A program made the translations under genes and the position numbers. Below, piece by piece: positions 25,824 to 35,270 of a DNA stretch of 39,559 nt (position 1 is its first letter; each line of letters starts with the position of its first letter). Source of the DNA: Candidatus Methylobacter favarea (GTDB lineage Bacteria > Pseudomonadota > Gammaproteobacteria > Methylococcales > Methylomonadaceae); assembly GCF_902806695.1 (NCBI RefSeq), contig NZ_CADCXN010000064.1:1-39559 (forward strand), written 5' to 3'. The notes below the pieces were generated by a model. That model had not been told where the DNA came from and ran no database searches. It saw nothing but the letters and a program-made list of their open reading frames with translations.

Positions 25824-26807
25824 ATGAAATTATCTTTTAAACCAAAATCTGCGCTATCAGCGTTGGGTTTTGCTTCTGCTTTATTAACAGCAGGCACTGC
25901 AGGCGCGGTGCAGACTGTCGATCCCGGCCTTCCCGACTATCAAAAAGCCAGCGGCATTTCCGGCAACCTGTCCAGCGTAGGCTCTGATACTCTGGCAAAT
26001 CTGATGACATTGTGGGCGGAAGCTTTTAATCGTGAATATCCCAATGTAAATATTCAGATTCAGGCTGCGGGCTCGTCAACTGCGCCGCCCGCATTAACAG
26101 AAGGTACTTCAAATCTGGGGCCAATGAGCCGTGAAATGAAAGATGATGAACTTGAAGCCTTTGAAGATAAATACGGCTATAAACCTACGGCCATTCCCGT
26201 TGCTATTGATGCACTGGCGGTTATGGTCAATAAGGATAACCCTATCAAAGGCCTGTCGGTGGATCAGGTTGATGCTATCTTTTCTTCTACGCGAAAATGC
26301 GGTTATGATACTGATATAACTACCTGGGGCGAGGCTGGCGTTCCGGCCTGGGGCGCAAAAAGCATACAGCTATATGGACGTAACTCGGTTTCCGGGACTT
26401 ACGGGTATTTTAAAGAACACGCATTATGTAAAGGCGACTACAAAAATAATGTAAATGAGCAGCCAGGTTCTGCTTCGGTTGTCCAGTCAGTGACTTCATC
26501 CACTAATGGCATAGGGTACTCGGGCATGGGGTATTCAACCTCAGGCATCAAGATGGTGCCGCTGGCAAAAAAAGGTACAAAAACATTTGTTGAAGCGACA
26601 CCTGAAAATGCACTTGCCGGCACTTATCCATTAACTCGCTTTCTTTATATTTACGTCAACAAGAAGCCGAATCAACCCTTACCGCCGTTGGAAAACGAGT
26701 TTGTAAAAATGGTGCTATCCAAAACCGGACAGCAGGTTGTGATTAAGGACGGCTATATTCCCTTGTCTGCGAAAGTGGTTGAAAAGATACGGGCTAAACT
26801 AGACTAA
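25824..26807 (+). CDS. pstS: Phosphate-binding periplasmic protein PstS
   Basis: This 327-residue substrate-binding protein of the high-affinity phosphate ABC transporter has a signal peptide (residues 1-28, ending GTAGA). [11 protein letters not shown] forms the first phosphate-binding loop, with [22 protein letters not shown] and GYSGMGY contributing further ligands. It is first in the operon behind a Pho box, and is followed by two hairpins that probably reduce read-through so that PstS is made in excess. GAGAG precedes the ATG. Confidence 0.96.
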   Translation: MKLSFKPKSALSALGFASALLTAGTAGAVQTVDPGLPDYQKASGISGNLSSVGSDTLANLMTLWAEAFNREYPNVNIQIQAAGSSTAPPALTEGTSNLGPMSREMKDDELEAFEDKYGYKPTAIPVAIDALAVMVNKDNPIKGLSVDQVDAIFSSTRKCGYDTDITTWGEAGVPAWGAKSIQLYGRNSVSGTYGYFKEHALCKGDYKNNVNEQPGSASVVQSVTSSTNGIGYSGMGYSTSGIKMVPLAKKGTKTFVEATPENALAGTYPLTRFLYIYVNKKPNQPLPPLENEFVKMVLSKTGQQVVIKDGYIPLSAKVVEKIRAKLD

Positions 26808-26879
26808 CTGACAGTTAAGGAAAGTGTTTTAAAATGGACTTGAATTATCCAGGAATGGGTAAGCAGGGATGTGGGCTGT

Positions 26880-26912
26880 ATTAGCTTTAATTCCCCTCTC
26901 ATGAAAGCTAAT
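26880..26912 (+). other. Hairpin downstream of pstS
   Basis: ATTAGCTTT (26880-26888) and AAAGCTAAT (26904-26912) are perfect 9-bp inverted repeats with a 15-base loop. With the terminator that follows, it may stabilise the pstS mRNA end. Confidence 0.55.
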
Positions 26913-26927
26913 CGCTATCCAGCCTGA

Positions 26928-26978
26928 AAGCGGCCGAGTTTGGTTTAACCCTATCTCGGCCGCTTTTTTTCTTTTTTG
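26928..26978 (+). terminator. Intrinsic terminator between pstS and pstC
   Basis: AAGCGGCCGAG (26928-26938) and CTCGGCCGCTT (26955-26965) make an 11-bp stem, followed by an interrupted T-run. It lies between pstS and pstC and probably acts as an attenuator that lets some transcripts continue. Confidence 0.85.
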
Positions 26979-26995
26979 TTGTAACATTATTGATT

Positions 26996-29296
26996 ATGTT
27001 TTATTTAAAGTTTCCCCGCTTATCACAAACAAGCACACTCAGAAAACAGCCTGCAGACATTAAAAATGCTCCAGGTGCTTATGCGAAATGGCGCTTATTA
27101 AAAGATTCATGGGCTCGCTATGGAGTAATAGGCGGCGGTTTGGCTGTGATTGTCGCGGTTGTGCTGATTTTCTTTTATTTACTCTATGTAGTTTTTCCAT
27201 TATTTATACCGGCGGCAGTGGAACCGGTTAGCCAATTTGATGTGCCTGAGAAGGCGCTGGGTAAAACGTTGTTGTTAGCGATTGAAGAGCAAAATGAGGT
27301 GGCGGGAAGATTTACGGATAGCGGACAAGTAGTTTTTTTTGAGGCCGCGACAGGTAAAACCGTTTCGATACAAGCTGTCGCTATACCTGAAGATGCGCAT
27401 ATCATCAGTTTTGCTCAGGGCAGCCCTATCAATGAAGGGGCGGTAATTTACGGCTTATCTGATGGGCGGGCAGTTATTGTAAAGCAACAATATAAAATTA
27501 CTTATCCCGATAATAAGCGCGTTATTACGCCCTCTCTTGAATATCCATTGGGTGAGCAACCTCTAATACTGGATGAAGCCGGGGCTGCTTTAGAAAAAAT
27601 CGCGGTTCAGGTTGGCGAGGATACCACAACAATTGTGGTAAAAACTGCCGATAAAATTCGCCTGACGAGTTTTGAAAAAGTACAGGCACTATTCGCTGAA
27701 GAGGCATCTTTTAACAGAACAGATTCAGTGCTGGATATACCGGCTGTAGAAGTGGCTGATATCTTGATAGATAAAGAAGGACGTAAACTTTATCTGGTAA
27801 GCAGCGATGGCCAGTTAAGTTTTGTTGATATCAGTAATCAGGGCAGCCCGGCCATCAAACAGAAGCAAAATATAATGGAAACCGGCAAGACAATTACCTC
27901 TACTGCATTTTTAAATGGCGATCTTTCGCTGATGATTGGGGATTCAACAGGATTAGTGTCGCAATGGAGTATGGTTAAAGATGGCTTGAATCGTCCGGCC
28001 ATGCAAAAAATCAGGGTATTTAAAGTGTCGGACAGACCTGTACTTGCAATAAACTCCGAACAGCGGCGTAAAGGATTTATAACAATGGATGCTGATGGAT
28101 ACATAGGTATCTATCATTCAACTGCTGAAAGAGAGCTGATTAAAGAGCGGCTCAGCACATCCCTGCCAGTAGCTGCAGTTATCTCGCCCAGAGCCAATGC
28201 CCTGTTAGTGCAGTCCGAGAACGGGAAAATGCATTTTTGGCATGTCGAGAATAAGCATCCTGAAGTTTCCCTGAAATCGCTCTGGCAGAAAGTCTGGTAT
28301 GAAAGTTATCCAAAGCCGGCTTATATCTGGCAATCATCTTCAGCGAGCAGTGATTTTGAACCCAAATACAGTTTAACACCATTGGTTTTCGGAACATTGA
28401 AGGCAGCCTTTTACGCAATGCTTTTGGCCATACCGTTGGCATTAATGGGAGCAATTTATACGGCCTATTTTATGGCGCCAGGGATGAGACAGTATGTAAA
28501 GCCAACTATTGAACTAATGGGAGCGCTACCCACAGTTATTCTGGGCTTTCTTGCCGGGTTATGGCTGGCTCCCTTTATGGAAAAGCATCTGTCCGGCGTA
28601 TTTTTCCTGCTCATCATTGTTCCGCTAGGGGTTATGTTGTTTGCTTTTTTATGGCAGACCTTGCCGAAAACGATTCAACAAAAGCTCCCTGAAGGCTGGG
28701 ATGCCGCTTTATTAATTCCGGTAATTCTACTGAGCGGCTGGTTCGCCTTTGCGGTGAGTGTGCCCTTAGAAGCATTGTTATTTCACGGCACTTTGCGAGA
28801 CTGGTTTAAAACCGAATTGGGCATAGGCTACGATCAACGCAATGCCATGGTGGTCGGCGTGGCAATGGGTTTTGCCGTTATTCCAACCATTTTCTCAATT
28901 GCCGAGGATGCTATTTTCAGTGTGCCGAAACATTTAACTGTGGGTTCTCTGGCATTAGGCGCGACAACCTGGCAAACAGTAACCAGGGTGGTTTTATTCA
29001 CTGCAAGTCCGGGAATTTTTTCCGCAATCATGATCGGTTTTGGGCGCGCGGTCGGCGAGACCATGATTGTCTTAATGGCGACAGGCAATACGCCCGTGAT
29101 GGATTTAAGCATTTTTCAGGGTTTGCGCACATTGGCGGCCAATATCGCGGTGGAAATGCCTGAAACGGAAGTTAACAGCACCCATTACCGGGTTTTGTTT
29201 TTAGCAGCTTTGGTATTATTTATGTTTACCTTTGTTTTTAACACGCTGGCTGAAGTTATTCGTCAACGTCTGCGCGAGAAATACAGTTCATTATGA
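26996..29296 (+). CDS. pstC: Phosphate ABC transporter permease PstC (long form)
   Basis: The protein has 766 residues from the ATG at 26996; a TTG two codons upstream is also possible and neither has a good ribosome-binding site. One membrane helix near residues 45-70 is followed by about 370 residues of beta-rich periplasmic sequence with WD-like repeats (QVVFFEAATGKTV, GYIGIYHST), then a C-terminal permease domain with the EAA-type loop SLALGATTWQTVTRVVLFTASPGI. Short PstC proteins have about 320 residues; Pseudomonas-type ones also carry a large extra domain. It overlaps pstA by 4 bp. Together with PstA it forms the phosphate channel. Confidence 0.93.
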   Translation: MFYLKFPRLSQTSTLRKQPADIKNAPGAYAKWRLLKDSWARYGVIGGGLAVIVAVVLIFFYLLYVVFPLFIPAAVEPVSQFDVPEKALGKTLLLAIEEQNEVAGRFTDSGQVVFFEAATGKTVSIQAVAIPEDAHIISFAQGSPINEGAVIYGLSDGRAVIVKQQYKITYPDNKRVITPSLEYPLGEQPLILDEAGAALEKIAVQVGEDTTTIVVKTADKIRLTSFEKVQALFAEEASFNRTDSVLDIPAVEVADILIDKEGRKLYLVSSDGQLSFVDISNQGSPAIKQKQNIMETGKTITSTAFLNGDLSLMIGDSTGLVSQWSMVKDGLNRPAMQKIRVFKVSDRPVLAINSEQRRKGFITMDADGYIGIYHSTAERELIKERLSTSLPVAAVISPRANALLVQSENGKMHFWHVENKHPEVSLKSLWQKVWYESYPKPAYIWQSSSASSDFEPKYSLTPLVFGTLKAAFYAMLLAIPLALMGAIYTAYFMAPGMRQYVKPTIELMGALPTVILGFLAGLWLAPFMEKHLSGVFFLLIIVPLGVMLFAFLWQTLPKTIQQKLPEGWDAALLIPVILLSGWFAFAVSVPLEALLFHGTLRDWFKTELGIGYDQRNAMVVGVAMGFAVIPTIFSIAEDAIFSVPKHLTVGSLALGATTWQTVTRVVLFTASPGIFSAIMIGFGRAVGETMIVLMATGNTPVMDLSIFQGLRTLAANIAVEMPETEVNSTHYRVLFLAALVLFMFTFVFNTLAEVIRQRLREKYSSL

Positions 29297-30948
29297 TGAG
29301 AGTATGGTTTAAAAGCGGGGCTCCCTGGATATGGCTGAATGCTGCAGCGGTCAGCATTTGTCTTATTATGGTGGTCGGCGTGCTTGTTCTGGTTATGGTG
29401 CGTGGAGTAGGGCACTTCTGGCCCGGCAAGGTTGCGCAATTAATTTATCAGGAAGAGGGCGAGCAGCCCCAGATACTTATTGGTGAGATAGTCGATACCA
29501 CTATTACGCCTGCATTAATGGCCAAAGCCAGCGGTTTTAAAATGACTGATGAGGAAGATACATTAGTGCAGTATCAGATTAAAACCGGCAATCGTGATGT
29601 TACCGGCGCTGATTTTCGCTGGATAGAAGAGCGCAAAATAAAACAGGAGAAATATCCTGCCGGAATAATAGTGATAGAACGTCGGGAATGGGGAAATTTT
29701 TATGGGCAACTGGTCGGGATTAAAGAAAATAACAAAACTATAGCTACAGGTGAGCAGGCATGGCCCATGGTTTCTGAAAGAATTAATCGCGCCTTATCTA
29801 TTTTTAAGGAAATAAACCGTCTGGAGAAAAAAGAAATTGGTGCAATTAATTATGGTCTGGAACGATTAAGACTTAAGCAGAAAAAATTACAATTGGAAAA
29901 TCGCTGGAATGAACCCGCGGAAAAACAGATGGCGGCCGAGAAAGCCGGCTATGAAGCTGAATACAAGCGCCATCAAACGCAGTTGGGCGAGTTGTACCAA
30001 AAAATAAGGCGCGACAGCTTGATTGCGAAGACTGATAGCGGCGGTGAAGTTGAAGTTCCTTTGGCTAAAGTGGTTAGAGTTTACCGGCCCAATAATATGA
30101 GTCTGATCGATAAAATAGGCCATTACGGACGTAAAGCGATTGAATTTGTAACCGATGACCCACGGGAGGCCAATACTGAAGGGGGCATTTTCCCGGCTAT
30201 TTTCGGCACGGTACTCATGGTAATCATAATGGCAATAATCGTGACGCCCTTTGGCGTTATTGCCGCGGTATATTTGCGCGAATATGCAAAGCAGGGCTTT
30301 ACTACAAGATTGATCAGAGTGGCTGTGAACAATCTGGCAGGCGTGCCTTCCATAGTTTATGGGGTATTTGGCCTGGGCTTTTTTGTTTATATTCTGGGAG
30401 GCAGTATTGATCAGCTGTTTTTTCCGGAAGCCGCGCCCGCACCGGTATTCGGCACGCCGGGATTATTATGGGCTTCTATTACTCTGGCGTTATTAACGCT
30501 GCCTGTGGTCATTGTTTCTACGGAAGAGGGTCTGGCGCGCATTCCCAGTTCCATACGCGAAGGCAGTCTGGCATTAGGAGCTACCAAACTGGAAACGTTG
30601 TGGCGTACTGTATTGCCGATGGCGAGCCCTGCCATGATGACAGGGTTAATTCTGGCCGTTGCTCGAGCAGCCGGCGAAGTGGCGCCCCTGATGCTGGTGG
30701 GCGTTGTTAAACTGGCGCCGACATTGCCTCTGGATGGGAATTACCCGTTTTTGCATTTGGAAAGAAAATTTATGCATCTGGGCTTTCATATTTACGATGT
30801 CGGCTTTCAAAGCCCTAATGTTGAGGCTGCCAGGCCATTGGTTTACGCGACAGCCCTATTATTAGTCATAGTGATTGTAGGGCTTAATTTAGCAGCAATT
30901 ATAATCAGAAATAATCTGCGCGAGAAATACCGGGCACTGGAAGGTTAA
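29293..30948 (+). CDS. pstA: Phosphate ABC transporter permease PstA (long form)
   Basis: This 551-residue permease has an N-terminal helix (about 18-40), a long periplasmic insertion with a coiled-coil-like stretch ([29 protein letters not shown]) and a C-terminal membrane domain. The EAA-type loop [27 protein letters not shown] contacts PstB. The start codon overlaps the pstC stop (ATGA); a second ATG follows directly. The enlarged periplasmic part parallels that of PstC and suggests the two extra domains pair. Confidence 0.93.
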   Translation: MMRVWFKSGAPWIWLNAAAVSICLIMVVGVLVLVMVRGVGHFWPGKVAQLIYQEEGEQPQILIGEIVDTTITPALMAKASGFKMTDEEDTLVQYQIKTGNRDVTGADFRWIEERKIKQEKYPAGIIVIERREWGNFYGQLVGIKENNKTIATGEQAWPMVSERINRALSIFKEINRLEKKEIGAINYGLERLRLKQKKLQLENRWNEPAEKQMAAEKAGYEAEYKRHQTQLGELYQKIRRDSLIAKTDSGGEVEVPLAKVVRVYRPNNMSLIDKIGHYGRKAIEFVTDDPREANTEGGIFPAIFGTVLMVIIMAIIVTPFGVIAAVYLREYAKQGFTTRLIRVAVNNLAGVPSIVYGVFGLGFFVYILGGSIDQLFFPEAAPAPVFGTPGLLWASITLALLTLPVVIVSTEEGLARIPSSIREGSLALGATKLETLWRTVLPMASPAMMTGLILAVARAAGEVAPLMLVGVVKLAPTLPLDGNYPFLHLERKFMHLGFHIYDVGFQSPNVEAARPLVYATALLLVIVIVGLNLAAIIIRNNLREKYRALEG

Positions 30949-30952
30949 AAAT

Positions 30953-31786
30953 ATGGCATCTCAAGAATTACGCACCCATGCAATTGATATGAGTTCGGTT
31001 TTACGCGCTAAGGGAAACCAGAAAGAGCACAATGAAACCTGTATCAAGATAGAAAATTTAAACCTGTTCTACGGTGATAAACAGGCATTACACAATATAA
31101 ATATGGAAATGCCCAAGAAAAAAGTGACCGCCTATATCGGCCCCAGCGGTTGCGGTAAATCTACGCTGTTGCGGTGTATTAACCGCATGAACGATTTAGT
31201 GGATAGCGCGAGAATCGATGGCAAAATTTTGCTGGATAATGAAAATATTAATGATAAAGCGGTTAATGTAGCGGCTTTGCGCAGGCGCGTCGGCATGGTA
31301 TTTCAAAAGCCCAATCCTTTCCCAAAATCAGTCTTTGAAAATGTCGCTTACGGCCTTCGTATTCAGGGTATTAATGGCAAGCGGATATTGGAAGAAACAG
31401 TCGAAAATGCCTTGCGTGGCGCCGCTCTTTGGGATGAGGTGAAAGACCGGATAAATGATAATGCGTTAGGATTGTCGGGAGGTCAGCAGCAACGGCTGGT
31501 TATTGCCAGAGCGATTGCCATAGAGCCTGAAGTACTGTTGCTGGATGAACCTGCCTCAGCCCTGGATCCAATTTCAACGTTAAAAATCGAGGAATTGATC
31601 AATGAACTTAAAGAGAAATACACTATCATTATAGTGACTCATAATATGCAGCAGGCCGCGCGCGTCTCTGACTACACGGCGTTTATGTATATGGGCGAAC
31701 TGGTTGAAATGGGTACTACCAGCCAGCTTTTCACCAATCCCGGAAAAAAGCAGACAGAAGATTATATTACCGGCCGGTATGGATAA
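30953..31786 (+). CDS. pstB: Phosphate ABC transporter ATPase PstB
   Basis: This 277-residue ABC ATPase powers phosphate uptake. Walker A is GPSGCGKST (residues 63-71), the signature is LSGGQQQR, Walker B is [13 protein letters not shown], and the switch His is in [24 protein letters not shown] is the Q-loop region specific to PstB. The N-terminus is about 30 residues longer than in E. coli. GGAAGG lies before the ATG, and the gene starts 4 bases after pstA. Confidence 0.97.
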   Translation: MASQELRTHAIDMSSVLRAKGNQKEHNETCIKIENLNLFYGDKQALHNINMEMPKKKVTAYIGPSGCGKSTLLRCINRMNDLVDSARIDGKILLDNENINDKAVNVAALRRRVGMVFQKPNPFPKSVFENVAYGLRIQGINGKRILEETVENALRGAALWDEVKDRINDNALGLSGGQQQRLVIARAIAIEPEVLLLDEPASALDPISTLKIEELINELKEKYTIIIVTHNMQQAARVSDYTAFMYMGELVEMGTTSQLFTNPGKKQTEDYITGRYG

Positions 31787-31799
31787 TTAGGAGCAGACT

Positions 31800-32525
31800 A
31801 TGGACAACAGCAAAATCGGACATCATATATCAGAACAGTTTAATAAAGAACTGGAAGATATACGCAATAAGGTTTTAAACATGGGCGGGCTGGTCGAACG
31901 GCAGCTAGAGTTGGCGGTAAGTGCTTTCATGACCAGTAATATTGAAATTGCCGAGCTGGTTATCAAGCAGGATAACCAGATTGACGCCATGGAGATGGAT
32001 ATAGATTTGGAATGTACCCAGATTTTAGCGTTGAGGCAACCTGCCGCATTTGACCTGAGATTAATAATTACGGTAGTTAGAATCATTAGCGAACTTGAAA
32101 TAATAGGAGATCTGTCTGAGCGTATCGCGAAAATGGCCATCCGGGTATCGGATGTTGAAGGTAAAGTCGATCAATATTATGAGCTCCAGCATATGGCTGA
32201 TCTGGTTAAGGAAATGCTGCATGGGGCGCTTGATTCATTTGCCAGAATGAATATAGAAGAAGTAGCCTCCATCATTGTTCGGGATGAAAATGTTGATCGT
32301 GAATATGATAGTATTCTAAGGCAATTAATTACCCATATGATGGAGGATCCAAGAAATATTACCCGGACTTTAAATGTGCTTTGGACTGTTCGTGCCATGG
32401 AAAGAATTGGCGATCATGCCTGTTATATATGTACCCACTTGATTTATATGGTCAAAGGAGAAGATGTGCGGCATTTGAGTCAGACTGAACTGGAAAAAAA
32501 AGTGAAAGATCAGCTGCTAACTTAA
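31800..32525 (+). CDS. phoU: Phosphate signalling protein PhoU
   Basis: This 241-residue all-helical protein has two related three-helix halves. Each carries an acidic metal-binding motif: EIIGDLSERIAKMA in the first half and ERIGDHACYICTHL in the second. PhoU connects the Pst transporter to the PhoR/PhoB system and restrains phosphate uptake. TAGGAG lies upstream of the ATG, 13 bases after the pstB stop. It is the last gene of the operon; phoBR are not in the window. Confidence 0.96.
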   Translation: MDNSKIGHHISEQFNKELEDIRNKVLNMGGLVERQLELAVSAFMTSNIEIAELVIKQDNQIDAMEMDIDLECTQILALRQPAAFDLRLIITVVRIISELEIIGDLSERIAKMAIRVSDVEGKVDQYYELQHMADLVKEMLHGALDSFARMNIEEVASIIVRDENVDREYDSILRQLITHMMEDPRNITRTLNVLWTVRAMERIGDHACYICTHLIYMVKGEDVRHLSQTELEKKVKDQLLT

Positions 32526-32602
32526 TGCTTCGCCTAAAGTCAGGCCTTGTATAAACTCCCTGCCTTTTATGATTCGCCTGATGCATCTCTTTATTCAATC
32601 AA

Positions 32603-33442
32603 TTATTTTTCAAGACCGATAAAATCCCAAACCTGATGGGAAACGGTTGAATTTTTGTGTTCGGGCACAGGTGGTCCGTTCGGGTAATTTAGCTCGTATA
32701 TTTTAGCAACATCTTTCGAAAGTTCCGGCAAGTCAAGTTTAGTGTAAGCTTCCTGCATGATTTGCAGGGCAAAGGGAACTGCCGGTGTACGCTGATATTT
32801 CTCAACAACATTTGAAGCCCTGTTGGCGGCGGCAATATAAGCTTTGCGTTTCATATAGAAGCGTGCGACATGAACTTCATGCATGGCCAGATTGTTTTTA
32901 AGCGCAATCATTCTTTGCCGGGCATCGGCTACATATTTACTTTCCGGAAACCTGCGTATCAGATCGGCAAAATTTTCCAAGGCATCCCGGGCACTTCCGG
33001 GATCCCGCTGTGAAATATCCGTGGGCAGGAAACGATCAATAAAGCCAATTCCACGATTGTAATTAACCAGTCCTTTCAAATAATACGCATAGTCAACGCT
33101 GGGATTACGCGGATTGATTTTAATAAAGCGGTCGGCAGCGGCAATGGCGGAATCCGGATCGTTATTCTTGTAATAGGCGTAGGCGATATCCAGTTGTGTT
33201 TGAGCCGATTCCTCTCCAAAAGGATAACGGGATTCAAGGGCTTCGTATAACTTGATGGCCTTCTCATAACTGCCCGCTTCTACCGCTTTTTTAGCTTCCT
33301 GGCGAAATTTTTCCGAGTTCCAGTCAACATATTCATCTTCTGTATCAGTATCCGAAGAGACGAAGTTTTTAAGCGTCTCACAGCCTTGAAGTGACCAGCC
33401 TAAACAACAGATAAATAAAAATTTTATTAAAATTAATCGCAT
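32603..33442 (-). CDS. bamD: Outer membrane assembly lipoprotein BamD
   Basis: The protein has 279 residues from the ATG at 33442; the longer frame to 33538 was rejected because the lipoprotein signal starts here, with lipobox LQGC (C21). The mature part holds TPR-like helical repeats (YEKAIKLYEALESRYPFGEESAQTQ, PDSAIAAADRFIKINP, RFPESKYVADARQRM). BamD is the essential lipoprotein of the BAM complex that inserts beta-barrel proteins. It is divergent from rluD, an arrangement also seen in other gammaproteobacteria. Confidence 0.95.
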   Translation of the reverse strand: MRLILIKFLFICCLGWSLQGCETLKNFVSSDTDTEDEYVDWNSEKFRQEAKKAVEAGSYEKAIKLYEALESRYPFGEESAQTQLDIAYAYYKNNDPDSAIAAADRFIKINPRNPSVDYAYYLKGLVNYNRGIGFIDRFLPTDISQRDPGSARDALENFADLIRRFPESKYVADARQRMIALKNNLAMHEVHVARFYMKRKAYIAAANRASNVVEKYQRTPAVPFALQIMQEAYTKLDLPELSKDVAKIYELNYPNGPPVPEHKNSTVSHQVWDFIGLEK

Positions 33443-33561
33443 AGTGCTAACGACACGTTGTAATATTGGAAGTTTTCTCGCCGGATATACTGCGATGGTT
33501 TTGAGCTGCGCATTTATACAGCGAGTATAACTTAACAATGGGTTAATCAGAAGAACTTGTT

Positions 33562-34506
33562 ATGACAAGATTAACGGCAGAAGTGCCTTTTGAAATGGCC
33601 GGCATGCGTCTGGATCAGGCGCTGGCTGAACTGTTTAGTGATTATTCGCGCAGTAAGCTGCAAACCTGGGTTAAATCCGGCCGGGTCCAGGTGAATGGCT
33701 TGACGCTTAAGCCAAAAGACAAGCTTGACGGCGGCGAAACGATCATGCTGGATGCTGAAGCCGAAACTGTGGTGATGTTCGAAGCGGAAAAAATTTCGCT
33801 GGATATCATTTTCGAGGATGAAAGCCTGTTAATTGTAAATAAACCTGCGGGTTTGGTTGTCCATCCGGCCGTGGGGAACTGGAGCGGAACTTTGTTAAAC
33901 GCTTTGCTAAACCACGATCCGAATCTGGAAATGTTGCCCAGGGCAGGGATTGTCCACCGGCTTGATAAGGACACCAGCGGCTTGCTGATGATTGCAAAAA
34001 CATTGCAAGCCCATAACAGTTTGACGCAACAGCTGCAGAACAGAGCTATCACTCGCGAATATCTGGCGATTACCCGAGGGCGCATGACCGCCGGCGGAAC
34101 TGTAAATGAACCGATAGGCCGGCATTCTGCCGATCGTAAACGCTATGTCGTCAAGGAATCAGGAAAATCCGCCGTGACGCATTACCGTGTGGGGCTGCGG
34201 TTTAGCCATCATACCCTCGTTCAGATTAAACTTGAAACAGGCCGTACCCATCAAATCAGAGTGCATATGGCGCATATACGGTATCCCTTACTCGGTGATC
34301 AGATTTACGGCGGGCGCTTTCAAATACCGCCGGGTTGCAGTGAACGGCTGGAAAAAGAATTGCGCAGCTTTAAACGCCAGGCTTTGCATGCCGCAAAATT
34401 GGGCTTGCAGCACCCTATTACTGATGAATATTGTGAATGGGAACAGCCTATGCCTGAAGATATGGCTAATTTGCTTGACGCCTTAACAGAAAATGAACAA
34501 AGCTGA
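33562..34506 (+). CDS. rluD: 23S rRNA pseudouridine synthase RluD
   Basis: This 314-residue enzyme has an N-terminal S4 RNA-binding domain (MRLDQALAELFSDYSRSKLQTWVKSGRV) and a catalytic domain with HRLDKDTSGLL, where D135 is the nucleophile, followed by REYLAI and TGRTHQIRVH. RluD makes the pseudouridines of helix 69 (1911, 1915, 1917). Its neighbours bamD (divergent) and pgeF (overlapping by 14 bp) match the usual rluD context. Confidence 0.95.
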   Translation: MTRLTAEVPFEMAGMRLDQALAELFSDYSRSKLQTWVKSGRVQVNGLTLKPKDKLDGGETIMLDAEAETVVMFEAEKISLDIIFEDESLLIVNKPAGLVVHPAVGNWSGTLLNALLNHDPNLEMLPRAGIVHRLDKDTSGLLMIAKTLQAHNSLTQQLQNRAITREYLAITRGRMTAGGTVNEPIGRHSADRKRYVVKESGKSAVTHYRVGLRFSHHTLVQIKLETGRTHQIRVHMAHIRYPLLGDQIYGGRFQIPPGCSERLEKELRSFKRQALHAAKLGLQHPITDEYCEWEQPMPEDMANLLDALTENEQS

Positions 34507-35266
34507 GCACTGGCTGGCGCCGGACTGGCCCGCGCCAGCCACTATTCATGCAGCAACTACATTGCGTACCGGCGGAGTCAGCCGCGGTGCTTATGCAAGC
34601 CTTAATCCTGCCCTGCATGTGGGCGATAATGATGAGCGAGTCAAGACAAACCGGCAAATAATCAAAGCCATGCTTGATTTGCCAGCAGAACCGGTATGGC
34701 TTCATCAAATACACAGTAATCTGGCAGTTGATGCGGCAAAATCAGTACCGTTGCAGCCAGCCGATGCCAGTTTTAGCTGCGAGTCCGGAATTGTTTGTGC
34801 AGTGATGACCGCCGATTGTTTACCATTGCTGGTCTGCAATACCGCTGGAACCCACATAGCCGCAATTCATGCGGGCTGGCGGGGCTTATTGGCGGGGGTG
34901 ATAAGCACTACGATAACTGCCATGCAAATTCTCTCCGATCCCTCTCTTTGCAAAAGGGGAGCCAGGGAGGAATTGCTGATCTGGCTGGGACCTGCAATCG
35001 GGCCTGACTGTTTTGAAGTAGGCGCTGAAGTCCGGAAAGCCTTTTTGGAAAAGTCGGCCGAATTCATAACTGCCTTTAAAAAGCACAACAACGGCAAATG
35101 GCTGGCTGATATCTATCAGCTGGCGCGTATTGATCTGGCGGCGTTTGGTATTATAGACAACGTATACGGGGGCCACTTCTGCACGGTTACCGAGCATGAG
35201 CGTTTTTATTCTTACCGCCGGGAAACACAAACCGGGCGTATGGCTTCCCTGATCTGGAGAGAATGA
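34493..35266 (+). CDS. pgeF: Peptidoglycan editing factor / YfiH-type purine nucleoside enzyme
   Basis: This 257-residue DUF152-family protein has the metal-binding motifs TADCLPLLVCN, AAIHAGWRGLLAGV and GPAIGPDCFEVG. The family includes copper/zinc enzymes acting on purine nucleosides and, in E. coli, a factor preventing misincorporation in peptidoglycan. Between the HAGWRG helix and the GPAIGP motif is an unusual stretch SDPSLCKRGAREE, encoded by a palindromic segment (34938-34972) that looks like an in-frame repeat insertion. It overlaps rluD by 14 bp. Confidence 0.93.
   Translation: MNKAEHWLAPDWPAPATIHAATTLRTGGVSRGAYASLNPALHVGDNDERVKTNRQIIKAMLDLPAEPVWLHQIHSNLAVDAAKSVPLQPADASFSCESGIVCAVMTADCLPLLVCNTAGTHIAAIHAGWRGLLAGVISTTITAMQILSDPSLCKRGAREELLIWLGPAIGPDCFEVGAEVRKAFLEKSAEFITAFKKHNNGKWLADIYQLARIDLAAFGIIDNVYGGHFCTVTEHERFYSYRRETQTGRMASLIWRE
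34938..34972. repeat. Palindromic repeat-like insertion inside pgeF
   Basis: TCCCTCTC and GAGCCAGGGAGGA-type arms flank TTTGCAAAAG. This C/T-rich to G/A-rich imperfect palindrome resembles short repeats common between genes, and it adds about 10 residues to PgeF without breaking the frame. Judged by eye against remembered family members. Confidence 0.5.
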
Positions 35267-35270
35267 AGTA

